This document shows positions 6,590 to 15,030 of a stretch of DNA of 23,793 bases, piece after piece. Within the stretch, counting starts at the first letter, position 1; the number at the start of each line of letters is the position of its first letter. Source of the stretch: Burkholderiaceae bacterium (GTDB lineage: Bacteria > Pseudomonadota > Gammaproteobacteria > Burkholderiales > Burkholderiaceae); contig CANBYN010000004.1 of the NCBI GenBank assembly GCA_947373615.1, forward strand, positions 1 to 23,793, in the 5' to 3' direction. Under the pieces are notes generated by a model. The model was not told the origin of the DNA and searched no databases. It was given only the letters and a program-made list of their open reading frames with translations. The translations under genes and the position numbers were made by a program.

Positions 6590-8911
6590 GTGAGTATGGT
6601 TGAAATCGAATTAGATGGTAAGACAGTAGAAGTTCCGCAAGGTTCGATGGTGATGCACGCCGCGAACAAGCTCGGCACCTACGTACCTCACTTCTGTTAT
6701 CACAAGAAGTTATCTATTGCTGCTAACTGCCGCATGTGCTTAGTGGAAGTAGAGAAGGCTCCAAAGCCATTGCCTGCTTGTGCTACTCCAGTGACTCAGG
6801 GTATGAAGGTGTTTACTCATTCAGCTAGGGCCATCGAAGCACAACGCTCCGTAATGGAGTTTTTGCTCATCAATCATCCATTGGATTGCCCAATTTGCGA
6901 TCAAGGTGGCGAGTGCCAATTACAAGACTTAGCGGTTGGATACGGTAAATCGAATTCTCGTTACGACGAAGAGAAGCGCGTTGTATTCCACAAGAATGTT
7001 GGCCCATTAATCTCCATGCAGGAGATGACCCGCTGTATCCATTGCACACGTTGCGTACGCTTCGGTCAAGAAGTTGCTGGTGTAATGGAATTGGGCATGA
7101 TTAATCGTGGCGAGCATTCTGAAATTACAACCTTTGTTGGACAAACAGTCGATTCAGAGCTTTCTGGAAATATGATTGACTTGTGCCCAGTTGGCGCATT
7201 GACTAGCAAGCCATTCCGTTATGGTGCCCGCACTTGGGAAATGGGTCGTAAGCGCTCTGTAAGTCCGCATGACAGCTTGGGTGCAAATACCACAGTACAA
7301 ACTAAAGCCAATAAAGTATTGCGTGTTGTAGCTTTAGAAAATGAAGCCATTAATGAATGCTGGATTAGCGATCGTGATCGTTTTTCTTATATCGGCTTGA
7401 ATAGTGATGACCGTATTACTACTCCAATGGTCAAGCAGGGTGGTCAGTGGTTGGAAACTGATTGGCAATCTGCCTTAGATTATGTGGCACATTCACTGAA
7501 AACTATTGCTGCGGAAAGCGGACCAGAAGCTATTGGTGCTTTAGCCCATCCAATTTCCAGCACAGAAGAGTTGCATCTTCTGCAAAAGATGATTCGTGGC
7601 TTAGGCTCCAATCAAGTTGAAACCCGTTTACGTCAAACAGATGTTAAAGGTGCATCAAAAGCGCCTTGGCTCGGTATGACTATTGGCAAATTGAGTGAAC
7701 TTGATCGCCTATTAGTAATCGGCAGCTTCCTTCGTAAAGAGCAGCCTATTATTGCGGCCCGTTTACGCACTGCTGCAAAGCGTGGTTTGCAAGTTCTGCG
7801 TATTGATGCGGGTGGTGATGATTGGCTTATTTCTACAAAAGGAATTTCTGCCGCGCCAAGCGCATGGCTGAATGCATTGAGCGAAGTTGCTTTGGCAGTT
7901 GCTAAAGCAAAGTCTATTGCAGCACCAGCTGGCACATTTAATTTACCTATCACTCCAGCGGCGCAATCAATCGCTGATAGCTTGCTTTCTGGTTCAACCA
8001 CTTCTGTGTTGCTTGGTTCGGCTGCTATTGCGCATCCACATTCAAGCGATTTGCATGTATTAGCGCAATTCATTGCAGAGCAAACTGGTGCAACCCTCGG
8101 CTTTTTACCAGTTGGCGGTAACGCAGTAGGCGCATCACTTGTGAATGCAAACGGAGTTGGCGTTGAATCTGTTTTATCAGGCGATCGTCGTGCGGTGATC
8201 TTGATGAATATCGAACCTGATACTGATTTGCCAAACCCTGAGCAAGCTCGTGTTGCCCTCTCTAAGGCAGCTACTGTCATTGCGTTAAGTGCTTATAAGA
8301 GCCCTGATTTGTTGGACGTAGCCGATGTGATTCTGCCGATTTCAACCTTTACAGAAACTGTCTCTACATTTATTAATGCTGAAGCAAGGGTGCAAACGAT
8401 CCAGCCTTCAGTCAAGACATTGGGCGACTCCCGTCCAGCGTGGAAAGTATTGCGTGTATTGGGCGGTCTCCTTGATTTGGATGGATTCTTATTTAACTCG
8501 CCAGAAGAAGTTTTGGGTGAAGCAATTTCCGAAAACTATTGCACTCTTTTGAATAATCAATCAACAGTGAACTCTGTTGTGAATGGTAATTTAGCGCCAC
8601 TCTCAGGATATGAGCGCATAGCTGATGTCAATATTTATGCTGGCGATCAAATTGTGCGCCGTTCATCCGCATTGCAATTAACTCGCGATGCTAAGCGCGG
8701 AAATCAAGTGGGCTTAGGTCAAAAGGCATTTGCCGAACTGGGCTTAAATGAGGGCGATGTTGTGCGTGTAAGCCAAGGCGCGCAGTCTGTGGATATGCCT
8801 GCAACACTAGAAGTAAATTTAGCGCCAGGTGCAGCGCGAATTTCTGCGGGCACATTGGCTAGTGCGAAATTGGGATCGATGTTCGGTCCTGTAACTGTTG
8901 GCAAAGCATAA
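6590..8911 (+). CDS. nuoG: NADH-quinone oxidoreductase subunit G (75 kDa)
   Basis: Largest peripheral subunit, relaying electrons from NuoE/F to NuoI. In the 773-aa product the N-terminal ferredoxin domain ligates N1b through Cys36, Cys47, Cys50 and Cys64. The next domain holds N5 (His96, Cys100, Cys103, Cys109) and N4 (Cys149, Cys152, Cys155, Cys199). The rest is the degenerate molybdopterin-oxidoreductase-like domain, which binds no molybdenum. The extra CxxCxxxC set for cluster N7 of E. coli NuoG is missing after residue 220 (SVSPHDSLGANTT), making it mitochondrion-like and shorter than the roughly 900-aa enterobacterial form. The start is GTG at 6590, 9 bp after GGGA; ATG at 6596 (starting MVEIEL) is the alternative and agrees with some homologues. 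Confidence 0.97.
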   Translation: MSMVEIELDGKTVEVPQGSMVMHAANKLGTYVPHFCYHKKLSIAANCRMCLVEVEKAPKPLPACATPVTQGMKVFTHSARAIEAQRSVMEFLLINHPLDCPICDQGGECQLQDLAVGYGKSNSRYDEEKRVVFHKNVGPLISMQEMTRCIHCTRCVRFGQEVAGVMELGMINRGEHSEITTFVGQTVDSELSGNMIDLCPVGALTSKPFRYGARTWEMGRKRSVSPHDSLGANTTVQTKANKVLRVVALENEAINECWISDRDRFSYIGLNSDDRITTPMVKQGGQWLETDWQSALDYVAHSLKTIAAESGPEAIGALAHPISSTEELHLLQKMIRGLGSNQVETRLRQTDVKGASKAPWLGMTIGKLSELDRLLVIGSFLRKEQPIIAARLRTAAKRGLQVLRIDAGGDDWLISTKGISAAPSAWLNALSEVALAVAKAKSIAAPAGTFNLPITPAAQSIADSLLSGSTTSVLLGSAAIAHPHSSDLHVLAQFIAEQTGATLGFLPVGGNAVGASLVNANGVGVESVLSGDRRAVILMNIEPDTDLPNPEQARVALSKAATVIALSAYKSPDLLDVADVILPISTFTETVSTFINAEARVQTIQPSVKTLGDSRPAWKVLRVLGGLLDLDGFLFNSPEEVLGEAISENYCTLLNNQSTVNSVVNGNLAPLSGYERIADVNIYAGDQIVRRSSALQLTRDAKRGNQVGLGQKAFAELGLNEGDVVRVSQGAQSVDMPATLEVNLAPGAARISAGTLASAKLGSMFGPVTVGKA

Positions 8912-8919
8912 GGTACGAG

Positions 8920-9993
8920 ATGGATAATTTCTTGAACCTCGTTACTACTCAAGGCGAGGCTATTTTTGGCTTCCTTTGGCCGCTAGTTTGGGCTTTAGTA
9001 CGGATCGTCATCATCGTATTGCCGATGTTTGGTTGCGTTGCCTATCTAACTCTTTGGGAAAGAAAACTCATTGGTTGGATGCATATTCGTCTTGGGCCTA
9101 ATCGAGTTGGACCTTTAGGTTTATTGCAGCCGATCGCTGATGCACTCAAACTTTTGATGAAGGAGATTATTTCTCCAGCTAAAGCCAGCATTGTTTTATA
9201 TTTCATCGCTCCAGTAATGGTGATCGCACCTGCATTTGCTGCTTGGGCCGTTATTCCATTCCAAGCCAAAATGGTATTGGCTGACGTTAATGCCGGCTTG
9301 CTTTATGTGATGGCTATCTCATCTATTGGTGTTTACGGAGTAATTCTGGCTGGATGGTCTTCGAATTCCAAATATCCATTCTTGGGCGCTATGCGAGCTT
9401 CAGCGCAAATGATTTCCTATGAGATTGCCATGGGCTTTGCACTGGTCACCGTGTTGCTCACTTCCGGCTCTTTAAACCTAAGTACCATCGTTGCCTCACA
9501 AGAGCAGGGTTACTTTGCCAGTATTGGTTTGAATTTCCTATCTTGGAACTGGTTGCCATTGCTGCCAATGTTCCTGATTTACTTTATTTCTGGCGTTGCC
9601 GAGACTAATCGCCATCCATTTGACGTGGTTGAAGGCGAATCTGAAATTGTTGCTGGCCACATGGTTGAATATTCCGGCATGTCTTTTGCGATGTTCTTCT
9701 TGGCTGAATACGCCAATATGATTCTGATCGCCGCACTGGCTTCCACATTGTTCTTAGGCGGCTGGTTACCGATTGTCGATTTACCAATTCTGCGTGACAT
9801 CCCAGGATTCTTTTGGTTATTTGGTAAAACTTTCTTCTTGCTGTCCTGTGTGATTTGGTTGCGCGCCACATTGCCTCGCTATCGTTACGACCAAATCATG
9901 CGGTTGGGGTGGAAAATCTTTATTCCCATCTCAGTATTCTGGGTGGTTGTTATCGGCGCATGGGTTGTTTCTCCATGGAATATTTGGAAATAA
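8920..9993 (+). CDS. nuoH: NADH-quinone oxidoreductase subunit H
   Basis: Membrane subunit forming the floor of the quinone chamber and the link between quinone reduction and proton pumping. The 357-aa protein is hydrophobic, with about eight to nine helices. Conserved pieces are WERKLIGWMHIRLGPNRVGP (46-65), the SNSKYPFLGAMRASAQMISYE region, and the loop AETNRHPFDVVEGESE (227-242) with its Glu/Asp cluster, where the family is most conserved. The ATG follows AAGG (8910-8913) at 6 bp, overlapping the nuoG stop; the gap to nuoG is 8 bp. Confidence 0.98.
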   Translation: MDNFLNLVTTQGEAIFGFLWPLVWALVRIVIIVLPMFGCVAYLTLWERKLIGWMHIRLGPNRVGPLGLLQPIADALKLLMKEIISPAKASIVLYFIAPVMVIAPAFAAWAVIPFQAKMVLADVNAGLLYVMAISSIGVYGVILAGWSSNSKYPFLGAMRASAQMISYEIAMGFALVTVLLTSGSLNLSTIVASQEQGYFASIGLNFLSWNWLPLLPMFLIYFISGVAETNRHPFDVVEGESEIVAGHMVEYSGMSFAMFFLAEYANMILIAALASTLFLGGWLPIVDLPILRDIPGFFWLFGKTFFLLSCVIWLRATLPRYRYDQIMRLGWKIFIPISVFWVVVIGAWVVSPWNIWK

Positions 9994-10004
9994 GTTGATT
10001 GATT

Positions 10005-10496
10005 ATGATTAAGAAAATTTCCCAATTCCTCGATAGCTTGATGCTCAAAGAAATTTTGATGGGTATGTCCATTACTGGGCGCTATCTGTTTAAGCCAAAA
10101 ATTACTGTTCAGTACCCTGAAGAGAAGACTCCATTGTCGAATCGCTTCCGTGGTTTGCATGCTTTGCGCCGATATGAAAATGGTGAAGAGCGTTGTATCG
10201 GCTGTAAACTGTGTGAAGCAGTTTGTCCTGCTTATGCCATTACGATTGAAACTGCAGAGCGCGATGATGGTACTCGTCGTACAACGCGCTATGACATCGA
10301 TTTAACTAAATGTATTTTCTGCGGCTTTTGCGAAGAAGCATGTCCAGTCGATGCCATTGTTGAAACCAATATCTTTGAATATTTTGGCGATAAGCGTGGT
10401 GATTTGTATTTCACTAAAGAGATGCTTTTGGCTGTTGGTGATAAGTACGAAAATGAAATCGCTGCTAACCGCGTTACTGACGCACCATATCGTTAA
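10005..10496 (+). CDS. nuoI: NADH-quinone oxidoreductase subunit I (23 kDa)
   Basis: Ferredoxin-like subunit with [4Fe-4S] clusters N6a and N6b that pass electrons to N2 in NuoB. In a 163-aa product the two motifs are Cys64-x2-Cys67-x2-Cys70-x3-Cys74 (CIGCKLCEAVCP) and Cys103-x2-Cys106-x2-Cys109-x3-Cys113 (CIFCGFCEEACP). The N-terminus carries an amphipathic anchor (MLKEILMGMSITGRYLF). The start is uncertain by two codons: ATG at 10005 matches the usual family length, while TTG at 9999 has the better spacing (8 bp) from GGAAA at 9986-9990. Confidence 0.96.
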   Translation: MIKKISQFLDSLMLKEILMGMSITGRYLFKPKITVQYPEEKTPLSNRFRGLHALRRYENGEERCIGCKLCEAVCPAYAITIETAERDDGTRRTTRYDIDLTKCIFCGFCEEACPVDAIVETNIFEYFGDKRGDLYFTKEMLLAVGDKYENEIAANRVTDAPYR

Positions 10497-10516
10497 TCGA
10501 ATAGAGCCCAAATAAA

Positions 10517-11164
10517 ATGACATTCGATCCATCCACATTATTTGCTGTCTTTTTCTACGGTTTCGCAGGCCTTTTGGTGATCTCTGCCATTCGTGTGATC
10601 ACAGCTAAAAATCCAATTCATGCCACCTTGTTTTTGGTGCTCTCATTCTTTTGCGCTTCAGGTCTTTGGATGTTACTCAAGGCAGAGTTTTTAAGCTTAG
10701 CGCTGATCCTAGTTTATGTTGGCGCGGTAATGGTGTTATTCCTCTTCGTGGTGATGATGTTAGATCTAGATCTCGAACACTTGCGTCGTGATTTCAAAAA
10801 ATTCTTACCAGTTGCTTTTCTAATGGGCGCAATCATTGTTTTAGAGTTATCCATTGTGATTATTCGTAGCTTCATTGGCACTAATGTACCCGTGCAACCC
10901 ATGCCTGAAGAGGCGATGGCCAACAATACTCAAGCCTTAGGGATGCTAATTTTTGTTGATTATGTGTATGCATTTGAAGTGGCTGGTGTCATTTTGTTGG
11001 TTGCCATTATTGCTGCGGTTGCCTTAACCCTGCGTAATCGTAAGGATGCGAAGTCACAAAATATTCATGAACAAGTGAATGTGCTTGTCGCTGATCGTTG
11101 GAGAATGGTCAAGATGGACACAGATATGGCTGCAAAACAAGATTCTAGAGGAGAGAAGAAATGA
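10517..11164 (+). CDS. nuoJ: NADH-quinone oxidoreductase subunit J
   Basis: Membrane subunit of complex I between NuoH/A and NuoK, with about five helices. The 215-aa protein has the conserved segment around helix 3 (LALILVYVGAVMVLFLFVVMM), which in the family contains the pi-bulge and hinge implicated in coupling. The last roughly 45 residues are hydrophilic (RNRKDAKSQ onwards) and likely lie on the cytoplasmic side; this tail is variable. The upstream Shine-Dalgarno is weak (GAG at 10504-10506). The stop overlaps nuoK by ATGA. Confidence 0.95.
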   Translation: MTFDPSTLFAVFFYGFAGLLVISAIRVITAKNPIHATLFLVLSFFCASGLWMLLKAEFLSLALILVYVGAVMVLFLFVVMMLDLDLEHLRRDFKKFLPVAFLMGAIIVLELSIVIIRSFIGTNVPVQPMPEEAMANNTQALGMLIFVDYVYAFEVAGVILLVAIIAAVALTLRNRKDAKSQNIHEQVNVLVADRWRMVKMDTDMAAKQDSRGEKK

Positions 11165-11469
11165 CTATTACTCTCGCTCATTATTTAGTGCTCGGTGCCA
11201 TTTTGTTTGCTACCAGCGTTATTGGTATTTTCCTAAACCGTAAGAATGTCATCGTATTGCTTATGGCAATTGAATTAATGCTTCTCTCGGTAAACATGAA
11301 TTTTGTTGCCTTCTCACATTATTTAGGTGATATGGCAGGTCAAGTATTCGTATTCTTTATTTTGACTGTGGCAGCTGCTGAAGCGGCTATCGGCTTGGCA
11401 ATCTTGGTAGTTCTCTTCCGCAAGGTAGATACCATTAATGCCGATGATCTTGACCACCTAAAAGGCTAG
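11161..11469 (+). CDS. nuoK: NADH-quinone oxidoreductase subunit K
   Basis: Small MrpC-like membrane subunit of the proton pathway. The 102-aa protein has three helices and the two buried glutamates needed for coupling: Glu38 in LMAIELML and Glu74 in VAAAEAAIGLA, equivalent to Glu36 and Glu72 of E. coli. A strong Shine-Dalgarno, AGGAGAG, lies just upstream inside nuoJ. The start overlaps the nuoJ stop by 4 bp, and nuoL starts 2 bp after it. Confidence 0.98.
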   Translation: MTITLAHYLVLGAILFATSVIGIFLNRKNVIVLLMAIELMLLSVNMNFVAFSHYLGDMAGQVFVFFILTVAAAEAAIGLAILVVLFRKVDTINADDLDHLKG

Positions 11470-11471
11470 TC

Positions 11472-13529
11472 ATGCAATTGACCTTAAACATTCCTATTCT
11501 CTGCGCAATTCCACTGGCGCCATTGGTTGGATCTATCATTGCCGGCTTTTTTGGCACTAAGTTAGGTGGCAATCGTATCGGTCATGGTGCGAGTCAATTT
11601 GTCACTATCTTAGGCGTCACAATTGCTTTCGTCCTTTCTTGTAATGTATTAGTACAAGTAATGGACGGTTTTTATTTCAATGGTACTGTTTACCATTGGA
11701 TGCAGCTGGGCGAACTTAATTTAGATATTGGTTTCCTGATTGATCCGCTGACTGCCACGATGATGTGCGTAGTCACCTTTGTATCTCTCATGGTTCATAT
11801 TTACACCATTGGTTACATGCATGGTGAAGAGGGTTACAACCGCTTTTTCTCATACATCTCTTTGTTTACCTTTGCGATGTTGATGTTGGTCATGAGTAAC
11901 AACCTCTTGCAATTATTCTTCGGTTGGGAGGCGGTAGGCGTTGTTTCTTATTTACTGATCGGCTTCTATTTTGAGCGTCAATCAGCTGTGTTTGCCAATA
12001 TGAAAGCCTTCTTGGTTAATCGTGTTGGTGACTTTGGATTTATTCTGGGTATCGGCATTCTGCTTGCAAGTACTGGATCCATGCAGTACGACGTGATTTT
12101 TTCTCAAAATGCTGCTTTAGCAGCGCAAACATTACCAGGCACTAGTTGGAATCTAATGACCGTGGCTTGCATTTGCCTCTTTATCGGCGCAATGGGTAAG
12201 TCTGCACAATTTCCTTTGCATGTTTGGTTGCCTGATTCTATGGAAGGCCCAACACCGATTTCAGCATTAATTCACGCTGCAACCATGGTTACAGCTGGCA
12301 TCTTTATGGTGTCTCGTATGTCACCATTGTTTGAACTTTCAGACACTGCCTTGAGCTTTATCTTGATCATTGGCTCGATTACGGCGCTTTTCATGGGCTT
12401 TTTAGGTATCGTACAAAACGATATCAAGCGAGTGGTTGCGTATTCCACTTTGTCTCAGTTGGGTTATATGACGATAGCTCTGGGCGTATCTGCTTATCCA
12501 GTAGCCATCTTCCATTTAATGACGCACGCATTCTTTAAAGCATTGCTATTCCTTGCTGCAGGTAGCGTCATTTTGGGAATGCACCACGAGCAGGATATGC
12601 GCAAAATGGGCGGCCTTTGGAAGTACATGCCAATTACTTGCCTAATGATGTTGCTCGGTAACTTGGCACTGATCGGAACACCATTTTTCTCTGGCTTCTA
12701 CTCCAAAGACTCTATTATTGAGGCGGTTGCTGCTAGCCACATTACTGGCTCGGGATTTGCCTACTTTGCAGTTATGGCTAGCGTATTTGTCACTGCTTTG
12801 TATTCATTCCGTTTGTATTTCTATGTATTCCACGGTAAAGCGCGTTGGGGTCATACTGATGCTCATGCGCACAGTCATCATGAGCATGCGGAGCAGGGGG
12901 ATGATCATGCCCATCATGGCTTAGCTCCGGGTCAAAAACCGCATGAGTCACCATTTGTTGTGACGCTACCTTTGATTCTCTTGGCTATTCCATCTGTAAT
13001 CATTGGTTTTTATACAATTTCACCTTTATTGTTTGGCACCTTCTTCGGTGATTCCATCTTTATTGATTTAGCACGCCACCCAGTGATGAAAGAACTTGAA
13101 GATGAATTCAATGGTCCAATTGCTATGGCAATCCATGCATTTACTTCACCGGTATTGCTATTGGTAGTGCTGGGTGTTTTGACGGCCGCAATCGGTTACT
13201 TATGGGCGCCAAAATTACCTGCAAAAGTTGCAGAAACCTTTGCGCCAATCAAAAAATTGTTTGATAACAAATACTATCTAGATGAATTCAATCAGGCTGT
13301 CTTTGCTAAAGGCCTCATTTGGATCGGTAGCATCTTATGGCACCGTGGTGATCAGAAGGTGATTGATGGTTTCTTTGTTAATGGTAGTGCGCATGCAGTA
13401 GGGCGCTTTGCCGGTGTGATTCGCCATTTGCAATCCGGTTATCTTTATCACTATGCCTTTGCAATGATTGCAGGCCTAGCGGTATTGTTAGCTTGGGTTT
13501 TGTACGCTTACCTGCCTTTTGTTCGATAG
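11472..13529 (+). CDS. nuoL: NADH-quinone oxidoreductase subunit L
   Basis: Distal antiporter-like proton pump subunit, MrpA/ND5 family, with a long lateral helix at its C-terminus. The 685-aa protein shows the channel Glu153 in FFGWEAVGVVSYLLIG and Lys243 in MGKSAQFPLHVWLPDSMEGPTP, plus the NDIKRVVAYSTLSQLGYM and THAFFKALLFLAAGS signatures. A His-rich hydrophilic insert occupies residues 461-482 (9 His in 22 residues) between transmembrane helices. The length is somewhat above the roughly 610 aa of E. coli, partly because of this insert. The gene begins 2 bp after nuoK. Confidence 0.98.
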   Translation: MQLTLNIPILCAIPLAPLVGSIIAGFFGTKLGGNRIGHGASQFVTILGVTIAFVLSCNVLVQVMDGFYFNGTVYHWMQLGELNLDIGFLIDPLTATMMCVVTFVSLMVHIYTIGYMHGEEGYNRFFSYISLFTFAMLMLVMSNNLLQLFFGWEAVGVVSYLLIGFYFERQSAVFANMKAFLVNRVGDFGFILGIGILLASTGSMQYDVIFSQNAALAAQTLPGTSWNLMTVACICLFIGAMGKSAQFPLHVWLPDSMEGPTPISALIHAATMVTAGIFMVSRMSPLFELSDTALSFILIIGSITALFMGFLGIVQNDIKRVVAYSTLSQLGYMTIALGVSAYPVAIFHLMTHAFFKALLFLAAGSVILGMHHEQDMRKMGGLWKYMPITCLMMLLGNLALIGTPFFSGFYSKDSIIEAVAASHITGSGFAYFAVMASVFVTALYSFRLYFYVFHGKARWGHTDAHAHSHHEHAEQGDDHAHHGLAPGQKPHESPFVVTLPLILLAIPSVIIGFYTISPLLFGTFFGDSIFIDLARHPVMKELEDEFNGPIAMAIHAFTSPVLLLVVLGVLTAAIGYLWAPKLPAKVAETFAPIKKLFDNKYYLDEFNQAVFAKGLIWIGSILWHRGDQKVIDGFFVNGSAHAVGRFAGVIRHLQSGYLYHYAFAMIAGLAVLLAWVLYAYLPFVR

Positions 13530-13553
13530 GCCTTTGTTACTTAAGTAGCCACT

Positions 13554-15020
13554 ATGACTCTTTCTTACGCCATCTGGACCCCGATTGTTTTTGGACTCAT
13601 TATTTTGTTTTATGGGTCTGAGAAGCCTTCTGCTGGAGTTCGCTGGTTAGCGCTCATCGGCGCTGTAATCGGCTTTATTGCAACGCTTCCATTGGTGATC
13701 AAATTCGATATTGCTAATCCTGGAATGCAGTTTGTAGAAAAAATGAGCTGGATTCCACGCTACGACATCAACTATCACCTTGGTATTGATGGAATCTCAG
13801 TTTGGTTTATCGTTCTTACTGCTTTCATCAACATCATTGTGGTGATTTCTGCATGGGAAGTGATTCAAACTAAAGTTTCACAATATATGGCCTCATTCAT
13901 GATCCTGTCTGGATTAATGATTGGTGTGTTTTCTGCATTAGACGCATTGCTGTTTTATGTATTTTTTGAAGCAACCTTGATTCCGATGTACATCATCATT
14001 GGTGTTTGGGGTGGCCATAATCGTATCTATGCCGCGTTTAAATTCTTCTTGTACACCTTGCTTGGCTCACTGCTGACTCTGGTTGCCATGCTTTACCTCT
14101 ACAGCGTAACCAATACCTTCGATATATTGGCTTGGCAAAATGCTCGTTTAGATATTGTTGAGCAAATTTTGTTGTTTGTGGCCTTCTTCATGGCTTTTGC
14201 TGTGAAAGTTCCAATGTGGCCATTACATACTTGGTTGCCTGACGTTCACGTTGAAGCGCCAACTGGTGGCTCCGTAGTATTGGCGGCGATTATGTTGAAA
14301 CTTGGCGCTTATGGTTTCTTGCGTTTTTCATTACCGATTGCTCCAGATGCAAGCCAGTATTTAGGACCATTTGTAATCTTCTTATCTTTAGTTGCAGTGA
14401 TCTACGTTGGCGCGGTTGCCTTAGTTCAAAAGGATATGAAAAAGCTGGTTGCTTATTCATCCGTTGCGCATATGGGTTTTGTGACTCTCGGTTTCTTCCT
14501 CTTTAGCCCGCTGGGTATTGAGGGCGGTATTGTGCAAATGATTTCACACGGTTTTGTTGCTGGCGCAATGTTCTTGGCAATTGGCGTTTTATATGATCGT
14601 ATGCATACCCGCCAAATTGCCGATTACGGAGGGGTGGTTCACCGCATGCCAGCCTTTACCGCCTTTGCAGTTCTGATGGCAATGGCTAACTGCGGTTTAC
14701 CTGCAACCTCAGGATTTGTGGGCGAGTTCATGGTGATTTTGGCTGCAGTCGATTACGATTTCTGGATTGGGGTCTTGGCAGCAACAGCGCTGATTCTTGG
14801 CGCGGCTTATTCCTTGTGGATGGTTAAACGCGTATTCTTTGGCGCCGTTACAAATAAACACGTTGAGGATCTTGAAGATATCAATTGCCGTGAATATTTC
14901 ATGATGGCAGTGTTAACTATCTGCGTAATTGGAATGGGCGTATATCCAAAACCATTTACTGACATCATTCATCCAGCCGTGATTAATCTGCTACAGCATG
15001 TTGCTGTTAGCAAACTCTGA
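13554..15020 (+). CDS. nuoM: NADH-quinone oxidoreductase subunit M
   Basis: Antiporter-like proton pump subunit, MrpD/ND4 family. The 488-aa protein has the channel residues Glu139 (FYVFFEATLIPMYI) and Lys218 (FAVKVPMWPLHTWLPDVHVEAPT), and the conserved KKLVAYSSVAHMGFV segment; about 14 helices are expected. The 24-bp gap after nuoL lacks a strong Shine-Dalgarno, so translation efficiency is unclear. It is followed after 10 bp by nuoN. Confidence 0.98.
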   Translation: MTLSYAIWTPIVFGLIILFYGSEKPSAGVRWLALIGAVIGFIATLPLVIKFDIANPGMQFVEKMSWIPRYDINYHLGIDGISVWFIVLTAFINIIVVISAWEVIQTKVSQYMASFMILSGLMIGVFSALDALLFYVFFEATLIPMYIIIGVWGGHNRIYAAFKFFLYTLLGSLLTLVAMLYLYSVTNTFDILAWQNARLDIVEQILLFVAFFMAFAVKVPMWPLHTWLPDVHVEAPTGGSVVLAAIMLKLGAYGFLRFSLPIAPDASQYLGPFVIFLSLVAVIYVGAVALVQKDMKKLVAYSSVAHMGFVTLGFFLFSPLGIEGGIVQMISHGFVAGAMFLAIGVLYDRMHTRQIADYGGVVHRMPAFTAFAVLMAMANCGLPATSGFVGEFMVILAAVDYDFWIGVLAATALILGAAYSLWMVKRVFFGAVTNKHVEDLEDINCREYFMMAVLTICVIGMGVYPKPFTDIIHPAVINLLQHVAVSKL

Positions 15021-15030
15021 GTAAAAGCAA

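Noticed and set aside
7633..8280. 215-aa open frame on the - strand inside nuoG
   Set aside because: It lies fully antisense to a well-supported coding region, is low in family-like motifs and has no Shine-Dalgarno; it is a shadow of nuoG codon use.
9579..9871. Two overlapping - strand open frames inside nuoH
   Set aside because: Both are antisense to conserved nuoH, and neither looks like a known protein.
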